64,000 bases of DNA from Streptococcus sp. Marseille-Q0941. GTDB taxonomy: Bacteria > Bacillota > Bacilli > Lactobacillales > Streptococcaceae. Below the pieces are notes generated by a model. The model was not told the DNA's origin. It saw only the letters and a program-made list of their open reading frames with translations, and searched no databases. Both the position numbers and the translations under genes were made by a program. This document shows positions 7,748 to 15,224 of this stretch, piece by piece (the first letter of the stretch is position 1; every line of letters begins with the position of its first letter). The stretch covers positions 600,344 to 664,343 of the forward strand of contig NZ_CALSFO010000003.1 of assembly GCF_943736975.1 (NCBI RefSeq). The letters are read 5' to 3'.

Positions 7748-7838
7748 AAGCAAGCCGTAGCCCACACAAAACCTTAAGTCCTGACGTAGGGTATGTGCAG
7801 TACGCACGCACGCGGTTTCTGCTTTTCAGACGACCTCG
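7748..7838 (+). repeat. Intercassette repeat, copy 5 (full length, with DUS)
   Basis: Full element: AAGCAAGCCGTAGCCCACAC, AAAACCTTAAGTCCTGACGT, GTGCAGTACGCACGCACGCGG, ending in TTCAGACGACCT (7,825-7,836). Reversed, that end is AGGTCGTCTGAA, a 12/12 match to the AG-mucDUS dialect of Neisseria uptake sequences. The DUS overlaps the first codons of the Rhs core (FSDDLE). Confidence 0.9.
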
Positions 7839-8239
7839 AAGAGGAAATCGTATTCGTTTGGGACGGCAGATATACCCATATCTACACCGTTCCCGACAGC
7901 TACGATCCCTTTGCGCAAGTCCACGACTGGACAACCGAAGACGGCGAAAGCTGACAACAAACCCACTACTTCCACTGCTACCAAATCGGTGTACAGAGAG
8001 AAATGACCGATGGTGAAGGCAACCTGGTTTGGTTCGGGGATTATTATGGTTGGGGTAAACTGAAGAGCGAAACGAACGTAACGGGAACGGCGCACCAACC
8101 CTTCCGATTGCAAAACCAATATGCCGACCTCGAGACGGGGTTGCATTACAACTTCTTCAGTTATTACGAGCCTGAGGCGGGTCGGCTTGTTAATGAAGAG
8201 ACCATATTCTCAAAAATGGTTGTAAAAATCTTCCAATAA
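7829..8239 (+). pseudogene. Rhs core fragment with in-frame stop and truncated toxin
   Basis: DDLEEEIVFVWDGRYTHIYT ... TTEDGES, then TGA at 7,952-7,954 where the other copies have His, then [12 protein letters not shown] ... [32 protein letters not shown]. The QDPIGL motif is absent: after LVNE the frame runs into [12 protein letters not shown] and stops. Both a nonsense codon and loss of nearly all of the toxin domain make it non-functional. It may serve as recombination homology. Confidence 0.8.
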
Positions 8240-8274
8240 TTTAACATTCTATGCTACAGAAAAGGAAAAGTATT

Positions 8275-8856
8275 ATGAAAATCTTTAATTGGGAAAAAAA
8301 CAGAACTTTATATAGATATCTTAAGAATGGTGATTTATTTTGTTTTAAAATAGCTGATAAATTATTCGGTTACGGTAGAATAATCGCTAAAAATAAGCTT
8401 GGTGCCACTGTAGGAATTTTTGATTTGTTTACTTCAAGCCCAGTTGAGCTATTCGATTATAAAAATGCTGGAAATTACCCAATTTTATTCAAAACCGTTT
8501 TAGACTGTCATACCTTATTTGAATCAAAGCTAGAGTCAGACTGGCGGATAATTGCTCAAGATCCCGATTACCAAGATCCAACCCCAAGTGAAATTACTTC
8601 CATTAATCCTGCTTTAGGAGTGGCTCACAATGCAGATTTTTCCATTGCACAAAAAATAGATGAAGAGGAAGGTAAACAAAGAATATTCGAGAGAATTGAA
8701 TTACGTGAAACACCAAGAAGTCATTATCATATCCTAAGTTTGCTTATTCGTTATAAACCAGAAATTTTTAATTTACCTATTGAATCATTTGCAGAATTTG
8801 GAGATTTTATTTCGGATGAGTTTCAAAAAATTCACCACCGGAATTTAAAAGCGTGA
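8275..8856 (+). CDS. Imm26-like immunity protein
   Basis: 193 residues from ATG 8,275 (AAGGAAAAG site); an in-frame ATG at 8,251 is less well placed. KNGDLFCFKIADKLFGYGRI, then GATVGIFDLFTS resembles the Imm26 family, whose members open with a GDvf.ipl.dg.yg.grvi strand pair. The rest is a helical C-terminus (YHILSLLIRYKPEIF, FAEFGDFISDEFQKIHH). Family assignment is from memory of the motif order. Its toxin is reduced to a few codons upstream. Confidence 0.6.
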   Translation: MKIFNWEKNRTLYRYLKNGDLFCFKIADKLFGYGRIIAKNKLGATVGIFDLFTSSPVELFDYKNAGNYPILFKTVLDCHTLFESKLESDWRIIAQDPDYQDPTPSEITSINPALGVAHNADFSIAQKIDEEEGKQRIFERIELRETPRSHYHILSLLIRYKPEIFNLPIESFAEFGDFISDEFQKIHHRNLKA

Positions 8857-8857
8857 A

Positions 8858-8948
8858 AAGCAAGCCGTAGCCCACACAAAACCTTAAGTCCTGATGTGGA
8901 GTGTGTGCGGTACGCACGCACGCGGTTTTTGCTGTTTAGATGACCTCA
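8858..8948 (+). repeat. Intercassette repeat, copy 6 (full length, decayed DUS)
   Basis: Same as copy 5 for AAGCAAGCCGTAGCCCACAC and CCTTAAGTCCTGA, with the hairpin GTGCGGTACGCAC. The DUS position reads TTTAGATGACCT, two changes from the uptake sequence. Confidence 0.9.
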
Positions 8949-8958
8949 ATCTTCTCTT

Positions 8959-9561
8959 TGGGATCGTCTGAAAAAGGGCGAGAGGATTTATAAGGATGTA
9001 TATCAGCCGTTCAGATTGCAAAATCAGTATTCTGATGAAGAAACCGGGCTGCATTACAACTTCTTCAGGTATTACAAGCCTGATACAGGTCGGTTTGTGA
9101 ATCAGGACCTGATTGGGTTGTGGGGTGGGGAGAATTTGTATACTTTTTCTCCTAATACACAATCTTGGGTAGATTTTTTAGGTCTTCGCGGTGTTTATTT
9201 TTTTACAGACATGACCCAATCATATATTGGTAAAGGTCCTTTATCACGAATGAGACGATCAATTAGGTATAGAACTGGGCCTAAACAATCAAATCCAATG
9301 TCTAAACCTACTGCTTGTGTCCATGTTAAATTAAAAAGCGGTAAAATGGCACTTATGGTAGAAGCCTGATTAATGGCGATTCATAATGCAAAATTAAATC
9401 CATCATTTATGAACAAAATACTCTCAAATGGTGTAAAACTATATGCTGATAAAAATACTACTGCTAGAGAAAGAAATATAGCCGATCGTTATGCAAAAGT
9501 TACTCGAAAGGGAATTTCTTGGGATAGCAAACAAAGAAATGCACCTTGTTCAAGATGTTAA
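8959..9561 (+). pseudogene. Rhs core tail with GIY-YIG nuclease toxin interrupted by TGA
   Basis: WDRLKKGERIYKD ... [37 protein letters not shown], and the boundary WVDFLGL are Rhs core. The variable part opens GVYFFTDMTQSYIGKGPLSR, a GIY-YIG motif pair (GVY ... YIGKG), then CVHVKLKSGKMALMVEA, TGA (9,367-9,369), and continues in the same frame LMAIHNAKLNPSFMNK ... RKGISWDSKQRNAP to 9,561. The Glu just before the stop may correspond to the family's metal-binding Glu. One nonsense codon therefore separates an otherwise complete nuclease domain. No start codon for the Rhs part. Confidence 0.7.
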
Positions 9562-9611
9562 CCAAGTGTTGACGGTGCTGGCGGTGTATATGATTAATGA
9601 AAGGATAAATT

Positions 9612-10157
9612 ATGAATATAGAATTGCATATTGAAAAAGTACAATCTCTTTTAGATCAAATGGATCTACAAAAGAAATGTAAATTTTCAGCTTGGTGCTG
9701 TAATACACTACTTCTTGAGAAAAAGATAAAAGAAAATATGACTAAAATAACTAATTCAAACGAGAACTACCAACTCTGTGATGCTATTATTAAAGCTGGT
9801 TGGTATGATTTCTCCCAAATAAATATTGGAATCTCTCAAAAAGCTATAGAAGATATAAATTGGGATGATGATGACCCATTAAATGATATGGTAGAAACAC
9901 AAGGAACTATAGAATTATTAGCTTCGATTCGAAATATGTTACTAGGTATACAACAAAAATCATCTGATAGTTATTACTTTGCTGCATGTGCTGAAAACGT
10001 AATTAACTGGAAAGATGCTTTAGCGAATTTCCCATACTCCGAAGATGGCAAAATAGAGGAGGAAAATTTAAAACGTGAATATGAAATTCAATTGTTATTT
10101 TTAGATGATTTAAGTAATAATCTAATTACTTTACAGGATCTTAAAAAATATAGATAA
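9612..10157 (+). CDS. DUF416-like immunity protein
   Basis: 181 residues with an AAAGGA ribosome site. KCKFSAWCCNTLLL near the start, a NWDDDDPLNDMVETQGTIEL segment in the middle and YYFAACAENVINWKDAL towards the end resemble DUF416, an all-helical family with FAAxCAERLLP-type openings. It follows the GIY-YIG cassette by 50 bases, so it would be the immunity gene of that nuclease. DUF416 as an immunity family is my inference from position; a second, diverged member is at 13,052. Confidence 0.65.
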   Translation: MNIELHIEKVQSLLDQMDLQKKCKFSAWCCNTLLLEKKIKENMTKITNSNENYQLCDAIIKAGWYDFSQINIGISQKAIEDINWDDDDPLNDMVETQGTIELLASIRNMLLGIQQKSSDSYYFAACAENVINWKDALANFPYSEDGKIEEENLKREYEIQLLFLDDLSNNLITLQDLKKYR

Positions 10158-10190
10158 ACAGATATAAGTCTAAGCAGCCTAAAATCGTTT

Positions 10191-10275
10191 AGTAAGCCGT
10201 AGCCTACACAAATACCTTCAATTCTGACGTAGGGTATGTGCAGTACGCACACAGTTTCTGTTTTTCAGACGACCT
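10191..10275 (+). repeat. Intercassette repeat, copy 7 (full length, with DUS)
   Basis: AGTAAGCCGTAGCCTACACA, TTCTGACGTAGGGTATGTGC, CAGTACGCAC, ending in TTCAGACGACCT (10,264-10,275). The end is a second 12/12 match to AG-mucDUS on the reverse strand. Confidence 0.9.
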
Positions 10276-10855
10276 CGAAAATCAAACCCGCTTCGCTTGG
10301 GACGGGAGCCACCTCTTGCAAGAAATTAATTCGGCCAGCAGGTATACCTATATCTACACCAATCCTGACAGCTACGAACCTTTGGCACAGATACACAACC
10401 GGACCAACGAAGACGGAGAAAGCCATCAACAAACCCATTACTTCCACTGCGACCAAATCAGCATTCCGAGAGAAATAACCGATAAGGACGGAAATCTGGT
10501 TTGGTTTGGTGACTATACCGGCTTGTGCCACCTGAAAGGGGAGACGAACGTAACGGGAACGGCGCACCAGCCGTTGAGGTTGCAGAATCAGTATTACGAT
10601 GAAGAGACCAGACTGCATTATAACTTGTTGCGTTATTACGAACCTGAGGCCGGGCGGCTTGTGAATCAGGATTCTATCTTACTATTAGGTGGGAGCAATT
10701 TGTATAGTTTTACTTCTAATACAAATACATGGTGGAATCTAACTCCTATGAAACACCCCCATGCTGGAACTATACACGGTACTGGGTCTGCTCTACGAAC
10801 ACATTTTCCATATAGCACCCCAACAGGAATAATTAACCAAATTGTTCCTAGATAA
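10268..10855 (+). pseudogene. Longest Rhs core fragment with shortened toxin tail
   Basis: The best-preserved copy of the Rhs core in the window: [114 protein letters not shown]. The boundary motif is lost (WWNLTPM in place of WxDPLGL) and the tail is only about 40 residues (AGTIHGTGSALRTHFP ... QIVPR), too short for a complete toxin. The frame itself has no internal stop. A SUKH gene follows. Confidence 0.75.
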
Positions 10856-10888
10856 TAGATATAAAAATTGAATGAAGGATATTAATTT

Positions 10889-11389
10889 ATGGATAATTTC
10901 AAAAAAATTCTTGTAGATATACAAGATTTAATCAAATCTAGTAATGGAAACTTAATTAATTATGGAAAATCAAATTTTATTTTTAAAAAAAGATATGATG
11001 TTTCTTTAGATGAGATAAATGATTTTGAAAAAAAATATAAAGTCAAATTCCCTAAAATATATAGAGAATTTCTTCTAACAGTAGGATCTTGTACTTTGTT
11101 TCAAGATGAGTTACTACCTGGATTCGATTTTTTAGCTCCTAACGAGCTTTATGATTTTACACAACAAGTTTTTGAAGGAACTGATTGTAATTTATTCCCT
11201 AATATCTTAATTACTATTTCCATTCCAAGAACTGGCGAGCAAGCTGGTTTCCTTCTTACAAAAGAAAATGAAAATTTTGGTGTTTTTTTTCCTGATATTC
11301 CTCCTGAAGAGTGGGAAGAGGATACTGAATTTGAAAAATTTGAAGACTGGCTGGAAAACTTGATGAAAGAAAAACTAGAGGAAATTTAA
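10889..11389 (+). CDS. SUKH family immunity protein
   Basis: 166 residues, AAGGA ribosome site. SLDEINDFEKKYKVKFPKIY, then REFLLTVGSCTLF and GFDFLAPNELYDF are the SUKH core (helix - FP - YREFLL - G - loop - FL/P strand). FGVFFPDIPPEEWEEDTEF and a C-terminal FEDWLENLMKEKL helix complete it. Intact and cytoplasmic. It would have guarded against the toxin whose tail is now cut short upstream. Confidence 0.85.
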   Translation: MDNFKKILVDIQDLIKSSNGNLINYGKSNFIFKKRYDVSLDEINDFEKKYKVKFPKIYREFLLTVGSCTLFQDELLPGFDFLAPNELYDFTQQVFEGTDCNLFPNILITISIPRTGEQAGFLLTKENENFGVFFPDIPPEEWEEDTEFEKFEDWLENLMKEKLEEI

Positions 11390-11453
11390 AAAATTTTGAA
11401 TAACCAATTGAAAAAAATATTTATTATTTAGAAAATCTAACAAAAATAATACC

Positions 11454-11493
11454 ATGCCGTCTGAAAACACTATCCTAAACCTTTTCAGACGGT
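11454..11493. repeat. Inverted pair of Neisseria DNA uptake sequences
   Basis: ATGCCGTCTGAA (11,454-11,465) is a 12/12 match to the AT-DUS; TTCAGACGGT (11,484-11,493) is its inverted partner with one change. Paired DUS form terminator-like hairpins in Neisseria. The right arm overlaps the FSDxLE codons of the next Rhs core. Confidence 0.9.
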
Positions 11494-12436
11494 CTCGAAA
11501 CCCCAACCCACTTCATTTGGGACGGCAGCCATTTGCTACAGGAAGTACACCTGAACAGCAGGTATACCTATATCTACACCAATCCTGACAGCTACGAACC
11601 CCTGGCACAGGTACATAACTCGACCAACGAAGACGGAGAAAGCCACCAACAAACACACTACTTCCAGTGCGACCAAATCAGCATCCTGAGGGAGATAACG
11701 GACATCCACGGCAATCTCTTATGGTACGGCGAATACACCACCTGGGGGCGTCTGAAAGAAGAAACCAAGGTAACGGATAGTGCTTACCAGCCCTTCCGCC
11801 TGCAAAACCAGTATGCCGACCGTGAGACAGAGCTCCACTACAAATTCTTCAGGTGCTATGAGCCTGACTACGGAAGATTCACCAATCAGGATCCGATTGG
11901 GTTGTGGAGTGGATTAAACTTTTACCGATTTGCGCCGAATACTCAAAGTTGGATAGATCCAAGTGTAAATATAACTTTTATACCGATTCTAATTGCGATG
12001 GGAGTGGTTACACTCCAGGTGCTGCAACGGATGCAAGTATGCAAGTCGCTTCTAATGTAATTAATGGTAAAGAATGGAATGATATTGATTATGGAAGTGT
12101 GGCACTTGGATCTGGTATCGGTGCGATAACATATCCTGTTTTAGACAAAGCTGCAAAATTATGTGTTGGCAAGTGTCAAGCAAAAAGTTTCTTTAAAGGG
12201 ACAAGATACACAGAAAAAGTTAAAAACAGGCTTCATCAGGAGATTATCATAGTTGCCCTAAGGTTGTTGATAGTTTTTCAAGATATGGTAAAGTATCAAA
12301 AATTAAAGGTGATGATGGAATAACACGACAAAAACTAGAAATACCTGGAAGATATAAAGGAAAAGAAGGGGTTTTTGAATATATAAAAGAGTCAAATGGC
12401 AACATTAATCACCGTTTATTTAAACCTAATAAATAA
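11491..12436 (+). pseudogene. Rhs core and toxin tail broken by two frameshifts
   Basis: Rhs core (GLETPTHFIWDGSHLLQEV ... GRFTNQDPIGLWSGLNFYRF, WIDP) reads cleanly to about 11,960. The toxin part continues in a second frame (YTPGAATDASMQVASN, NDIDYGSVALGSGIGAITY) and then, near 12,230, in a third (GDYHSCPKVVDSFSRYGK, IPGRYKGKEGVFEYIKES, NHRLFKPNK) to the stop at 12,434-12,436. The last part, with GDDGxTR and INHR motifs, is a tail type I recall at the ends of many Rhs/CdiA-like proteins; its activity is unknown to me. Confidence 0.7.
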
Positions 12437-12452
12437 CAACTGGAGTATATTT

Positions 12453-12749
12453 ATGAATAAATTAATTAGCATTTATATTAATAATGGAGTCAGTTTATTT
12501 GAACAAGGAGAAAATACTGTAATTATACCTATAGAATTATCTAATGATATTATAGATATTTTAGAATATTTAAATTTTTTTATTTTAGGAGGAGATTTAT
12601 ATAAAAAAAATAATAATAAATTTGAACATACTTATGATAATTGGTATTATGAAGGAAATATTCAAAGTGACAGTATTATAAAAACCAGAAAATATCTAGA
12701 TAACTTTAAAAATAATCAAAATTTATATGTATCATTTGTTTTCAAATAA
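12453..12749 (+). CDS. Imm40-like immunity protein
   Basis: 98 residues from ATG 12,453 with GGAG at 12,442-12,445; earlier in-frame starts lie inside the toxin remnant. NNGVSLFEQGENTVIIP, a helix DIIDILEYLNFFILGGDLYK and HTYDNWYYEGNIQSD match the Imm40 pattern (GVSL..., ILGGDVY, Y.NWY). The short size fits the family. It immediately follows the frameshifted toxin tail, so it is probably its cognate immunity gene, now without a target in this locus. Confidence 0.65.
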   Translation: MNKLISIYINNGVSLFEQGENTVIIPIELSNDIIDILEYLNFFILGGDLYKKNNNKFEHTYDNWYYEGNIQSDSIIKTRKYLDNFKNNQNLYVSFVFK

Positions 12750-13051
12750 AACAATCAGCAAGCAGAGATTGAGTTAAGATCCTGGTTAAAGTGTCTGAAA
12801 CAAAACCAACCGTACCAACGGCGACAAACTAGTCATGCCCAGCCACAAAAGCATACTTCCCCACACTGCCACCAAACCAGCCAGATCGCTGATACATTCC
12901 TCCTCGGCAAGTATGGAGCCGCAGCTTTTATTCCGACTAATACGGGATAGGCTGGCTCGGCGAATACTGGAGCGTGCTGGGTTGCTCGCACATCATCCGC
13001 AATGTGGCCGGATTGGTATCGGAAAAAGACGTAACATAGAAAGGTGCTAAT
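12750..13051 (+). other. Degenerate GC-rich cassette remnant
   Basis: This 300-base stretch is much richer in G+C than its neighbours and resembles Rhs-cassette DNA. One frame near the end reads GWLGEYWSVLGCSHIIRNVAG and stops at 13,036-13,038; others are broken. No toxin family can be assigned. It sits where a toxin tail would be for the immunity gene at 13,052. Confidence 0.45.
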
Positions 13052-13627
13052 ATGGAAAAATATGAGGAAAAAGTAAAAAAGGAATTAGACAATTTAACAA
13101 ATACACAAAGATTACTTTTTGGAGCATGTTGCATCGATAGAATTTTACATTTTATAGAAGATTTTGATAAGTTTTTAGAAGAAAATCATATTAAAAGAGT
13201 AACTAAAGAACCATATTTTTCCTTATGTACTGAGTTGCTAGATAGAATGTTTTTATATATTAGTATAAACAAAGAAATTTCTCCTGATAAGATTAAAAAA
13301 ACGTTGAATATATTAAATGAAATTATTCCTGACACAGAGGATTTTTCAGATAACGTGGCTATATTTACACAAAATTCTATGATAGGATTATCATATCTAT
13401 ATGATTTCGTAAATAATAATGAATTAATTTTTATTATAAATTGTAGTGATAAAGTAATTGAAACAATTGATATTATGTATTACGAAACAGATTATGAACA
13501 GCTTGATATGTATTATGAAGAAGATTATAAAATACAATTTAATTGTATTGAAATGATAAAAACAGGGAAAGATATAGCCAAATTACGTAAATATAATCAA
13601 TTAACTAGAGTAAATAACAAGCCGTAA
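13052..13627 (+). CDS. DUF416-like immunity protein
   Basis: 191 residues, AAAGG ribosome site. TQRLLFGACCIDRILHFIEDF aligns by eye with the KFSAWCCNTLLLEKKI opening of the protein at 9,612. A central helical region, an AIFTQNSMIGLSYLYDFV segment and an acidic C-terminus (YYETDYEQLDMYYEEDY) follow, as in DUF416. It is diverged and the assignment is weaker than for 9,612. Very AT-rich, intact, last gene of the array. Confidence 0.55.
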   Translation: MEKYEEKVKKELDNLTNTQRLLFGACCIDRILHFIEDFDKFLEENHIKRVTKEPYFSLCTELLDRMFLYISINKEISPDKIKKTLNILNEIIPDTEDFSDNVAIFTQNSMIGLSYLYDFVNNNELIFIINCSDKVIETIDIMYYETDYEQLDMYYEEDYKIQFNCIEMIKTGKDIAKLRKYNQLTRVNNKP

Positions 13628-13672
13628 CCTGCGTACTGGGTGCGAAAGGTATGCATGCGTTTTTTTGTTCCA
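13618..13672 (+). repeat. Intercassette repeat, copy 8 (diverged)
   Basis: AACAAGCCGTAACCTGCGTA, then GGTATGCATGCG corresponding to the hairpin part. It overlaps the last codons of the preceding immunity gene. Confidence 0.6.
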
Positions 13673-13682
13673 ATAACCTCTC

Positions 13683-13729
13683 AGGCCGTCTGATTCCCAA
13701 CCAATTGCAGCCAACTTTTAGACGGTCTT
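13683..13729. repeat. Degenerate inverted DUS pair next to the junction
   Basis: AGGCCGTCTGAT (13,683-13,694) matches the AG-DUS at 11 of 12 positions; TTTAGACGGTCT (13,718-13,729) is the inverted arm with two changes. It is the last clear Neisseria-like signal before streptococcal DNA. Confidence 0.75.
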
Positions 13730-13826
13730 TCTCATTCTTGAACAATTCAACTTCTCACTAACGTTTACGACCACGACGGTAACCTGATATCGCCTATCGT
13801 AAGGGGATGGTCGATTGGAATAATCA
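13730..13826. other. Junction between Neisseria-like and streptococcal DNA
   Basis: 13,760-13,825 can be read as TNVYDHDGNLISPIVRGWSIG, another cassette-like scrap, directly followed by the ftsY terminator region. No insertion sequence, tRNA, attachment site or target-site duplication is visible at the change of composition. The exact breakpoint lies somewhere in 13,800-13,831. Confidence 0.6.
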
Positions 13827-13831
13827 AAAAC

Positions 13832-13857
13832 AATCCTGCAAGAATTCTTGCAGGATT
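13832..13857 (-). terminator. ftsY terminator (26-bp perfect palindrome)
   Basis: A perfect palindrome centred on AAGAATTCTT with arms AATCCTGC / GCAGGATT. On the minus strand it is followed by a T run (GTTTTTGATTA), so it ends ftsY, whose stop is at 13,863. The plus-strand side also has a T-rich end, so it may work both ways. Confidence 0.85.
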
Positions 13858-13862
13858 TTCTT

Positions 13863-15221
13863 TTATAGCAGACCTTCTAGAAGGCCCTTCATAAAGTTTT
13901 CAGAATTGAATTCACCGATATCATCGATTTTTTCACCAAAACCAATCAGCTTAACAGGGATATTGAGTTCCTCACGGATAGCAAGAACAACCCCACCTCG
14001 AGCAGTTCCATCAATTTTGGTTAAGACAATCCCTGTAACAGGAGTAATTTTTGAGAATTCTTTAGCTTGTACAAGAGCGTTTTGCCCAGTTGACGCATCA
14101 AGAGCTAGGAAGGTTTCATGAGGGGCTTCTGGTACAACACGTTTGATGATACGACCAATCTTTTCCAATTCTGCCATTAAGTTTTCTTTGTTTTGCAAAC
14201 GACCAGCTGTATCAATCATCAAAATATCAATACCTTCTGCTACTGCTCGCTCCATCCCATCAAAGACAACGCTGGCTGGATCTGCTTTCTCAGGACCTGT
14301 TACAACAGGAACATCTACTCGTCGACCCCATTCTGCTAACTGAGCAACCGCACCAGCACGGAAGGTATCTGCTGCAACCAGCATGACTTTCTTGCCAGCT
14401 TGTTTGTATCGGTGTGCCAATTTCCCGATAGAAGTTGTTTTCCCGACTCCGTTGACACCTACAAAGAGCATGACTGTCAAACCATCTTGGAAGTTGATGC
14501 TTTCATTGTATTGTCCATCTTTCTCGTAAAGCTCCACCAATTTTTCAATGATGACACGACGAAGAGTATCCGGTTTCTTAGCATTTTCAAGCTTAGCTTC
14601 ATAACGCAATTCTTCAGTAAGATTTGAAGCCACCTGCACGCCAACGTCACTCATGATAAGTAGCTCTTCTAGTTCCTCAAAGAAATCTTCATCTACAGAG
14701 CGGAAGTTGGCAAAGAAGGCATTCAAGCGTGCCCCGAATCCCGTACGCGTTTTCTTGAGACTGCGGTCATACTTTTCCTGTACAGTCTCTTGGACTTGAG
14801 GAGTTTCTTCGATTGCTTGGTTTGCTTCCTCTTCTACAAAAAACTCTGTTTCTGCTTCGTCAGATTGAGGCTGAACAATTTCTTCCTCGTCACTATCATT
14901 TGAAGGAATCTCTTCAACATGAGTCGATTCCTCTTGAGGACTATCTGCTTCTTGGACTTGATTTAACTCTTCTTGAGAAAGCTTCACTTCGTCAACTGGC
15001 TCAATGATAGGTTCTTCTAGAACCTCTGTTTCAAATAAGTCTTCATCATTTTCTTCGGCTAAGACAGTCCCATCTTGCTCTTTGACTTCGATATTTTCAG
15101 ATTCTAGCGCCTCAGTTTGCTCGCTATCATCCGATAAATCAATGTTTTCTAGAGCCTCTTTGACAACATCTTCAATCTTAGGTTCTTCTATTTTTCCAAA
15201 TAAACGGTCAAACAATCCCAT
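13863..15221 (-). CDS. ftsY: Signal recognition particle receptor FtsY
   Basis: SRP receptor GTPase that docks ribosome-SRP complexes at the membrane for co-translational insertion. 452 residues: a long acidic Glu/Asp-rich N-terminal A domain (about 1-150), the N helical bundle (150-240), and the G domain with P-loop GVNGVGKTT (about 255), DTFRAGA, DTAGR (about 337) and TKIDG (about 401), ending in a GFGEKIDD turn. The start has a GGAG site four bases from the stop of the HAD gene upstream, so it is the third gene of a HAD-HAD-ftsY unit. Its partner Ffh is encoded at 24,273. Confidence 0.97.
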   Translation of the reverse strand: MGLFDRLFGKIEEPKIEDVVKEALENIDLSDDSEQTEALESENIEVKEQDGTVLAEENDEDLFETEVLEEPIIEPVDEVKLSQEELNQVQEADSPQEESTHVEEIPSNDSDEEEIVQPQSDEAETEFFVEEEANQAIEETPQVQETVQEKYDRSLKKTRTGFGARLNAFFANFRSVDEDFFEELEELLIMSDVGVQVASNLTEELRYEAKLENAKKPDTLRRVIIEKLVELYEKDGQYNESINFQDGLTVMLFVGVNGVGKTTSIGKLAHRYKQAGKKVMLVAADTFRAGAVAQLAEWGRRVDVPVVTGPEKADPASVVFDGMERAVAEGIDILMIDTAGRLQNKENLMAELEKIGRIIKRVVPEAPHETFLALDASTGQNALVQAKEFSKITPVTGIVLTKIDGTARGGVVLAIREELNIPVKLIGFGEKIDDIGEFNSENFMKGLLEGLL

Positions 15222-15224
15222 TCT

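Noticed and set aside
7795..8146. Long frames on both strands over the Rhs core at 7.8-8.1 kb
   Set aside because: They are out of phase with the Rhs homology, which reads clearly in one frame with a single stop.
12835..13050. Arg-rich plus-strand ORF in the GC-rich remnant
   Set aside because: Composition is odd, no ribosome site, and a competing frame has better protein-like sequence; kept only as a degenerate remnant.
1..13826. Prophage or integrative element
   Set aside because: No integrase, terminase, capsid, relaxase or attachment repeats are present; all recognisable parts are Rhs, immunity or TA genes.
1..13826. Native streptococcal WapA/YD-repeat locus
   Set aside because: The Rhs core text, G+C and especially the exact Neisseria uptake sequences point to Neisseriaceae, not to Gram-positive YD-repeat proteins.
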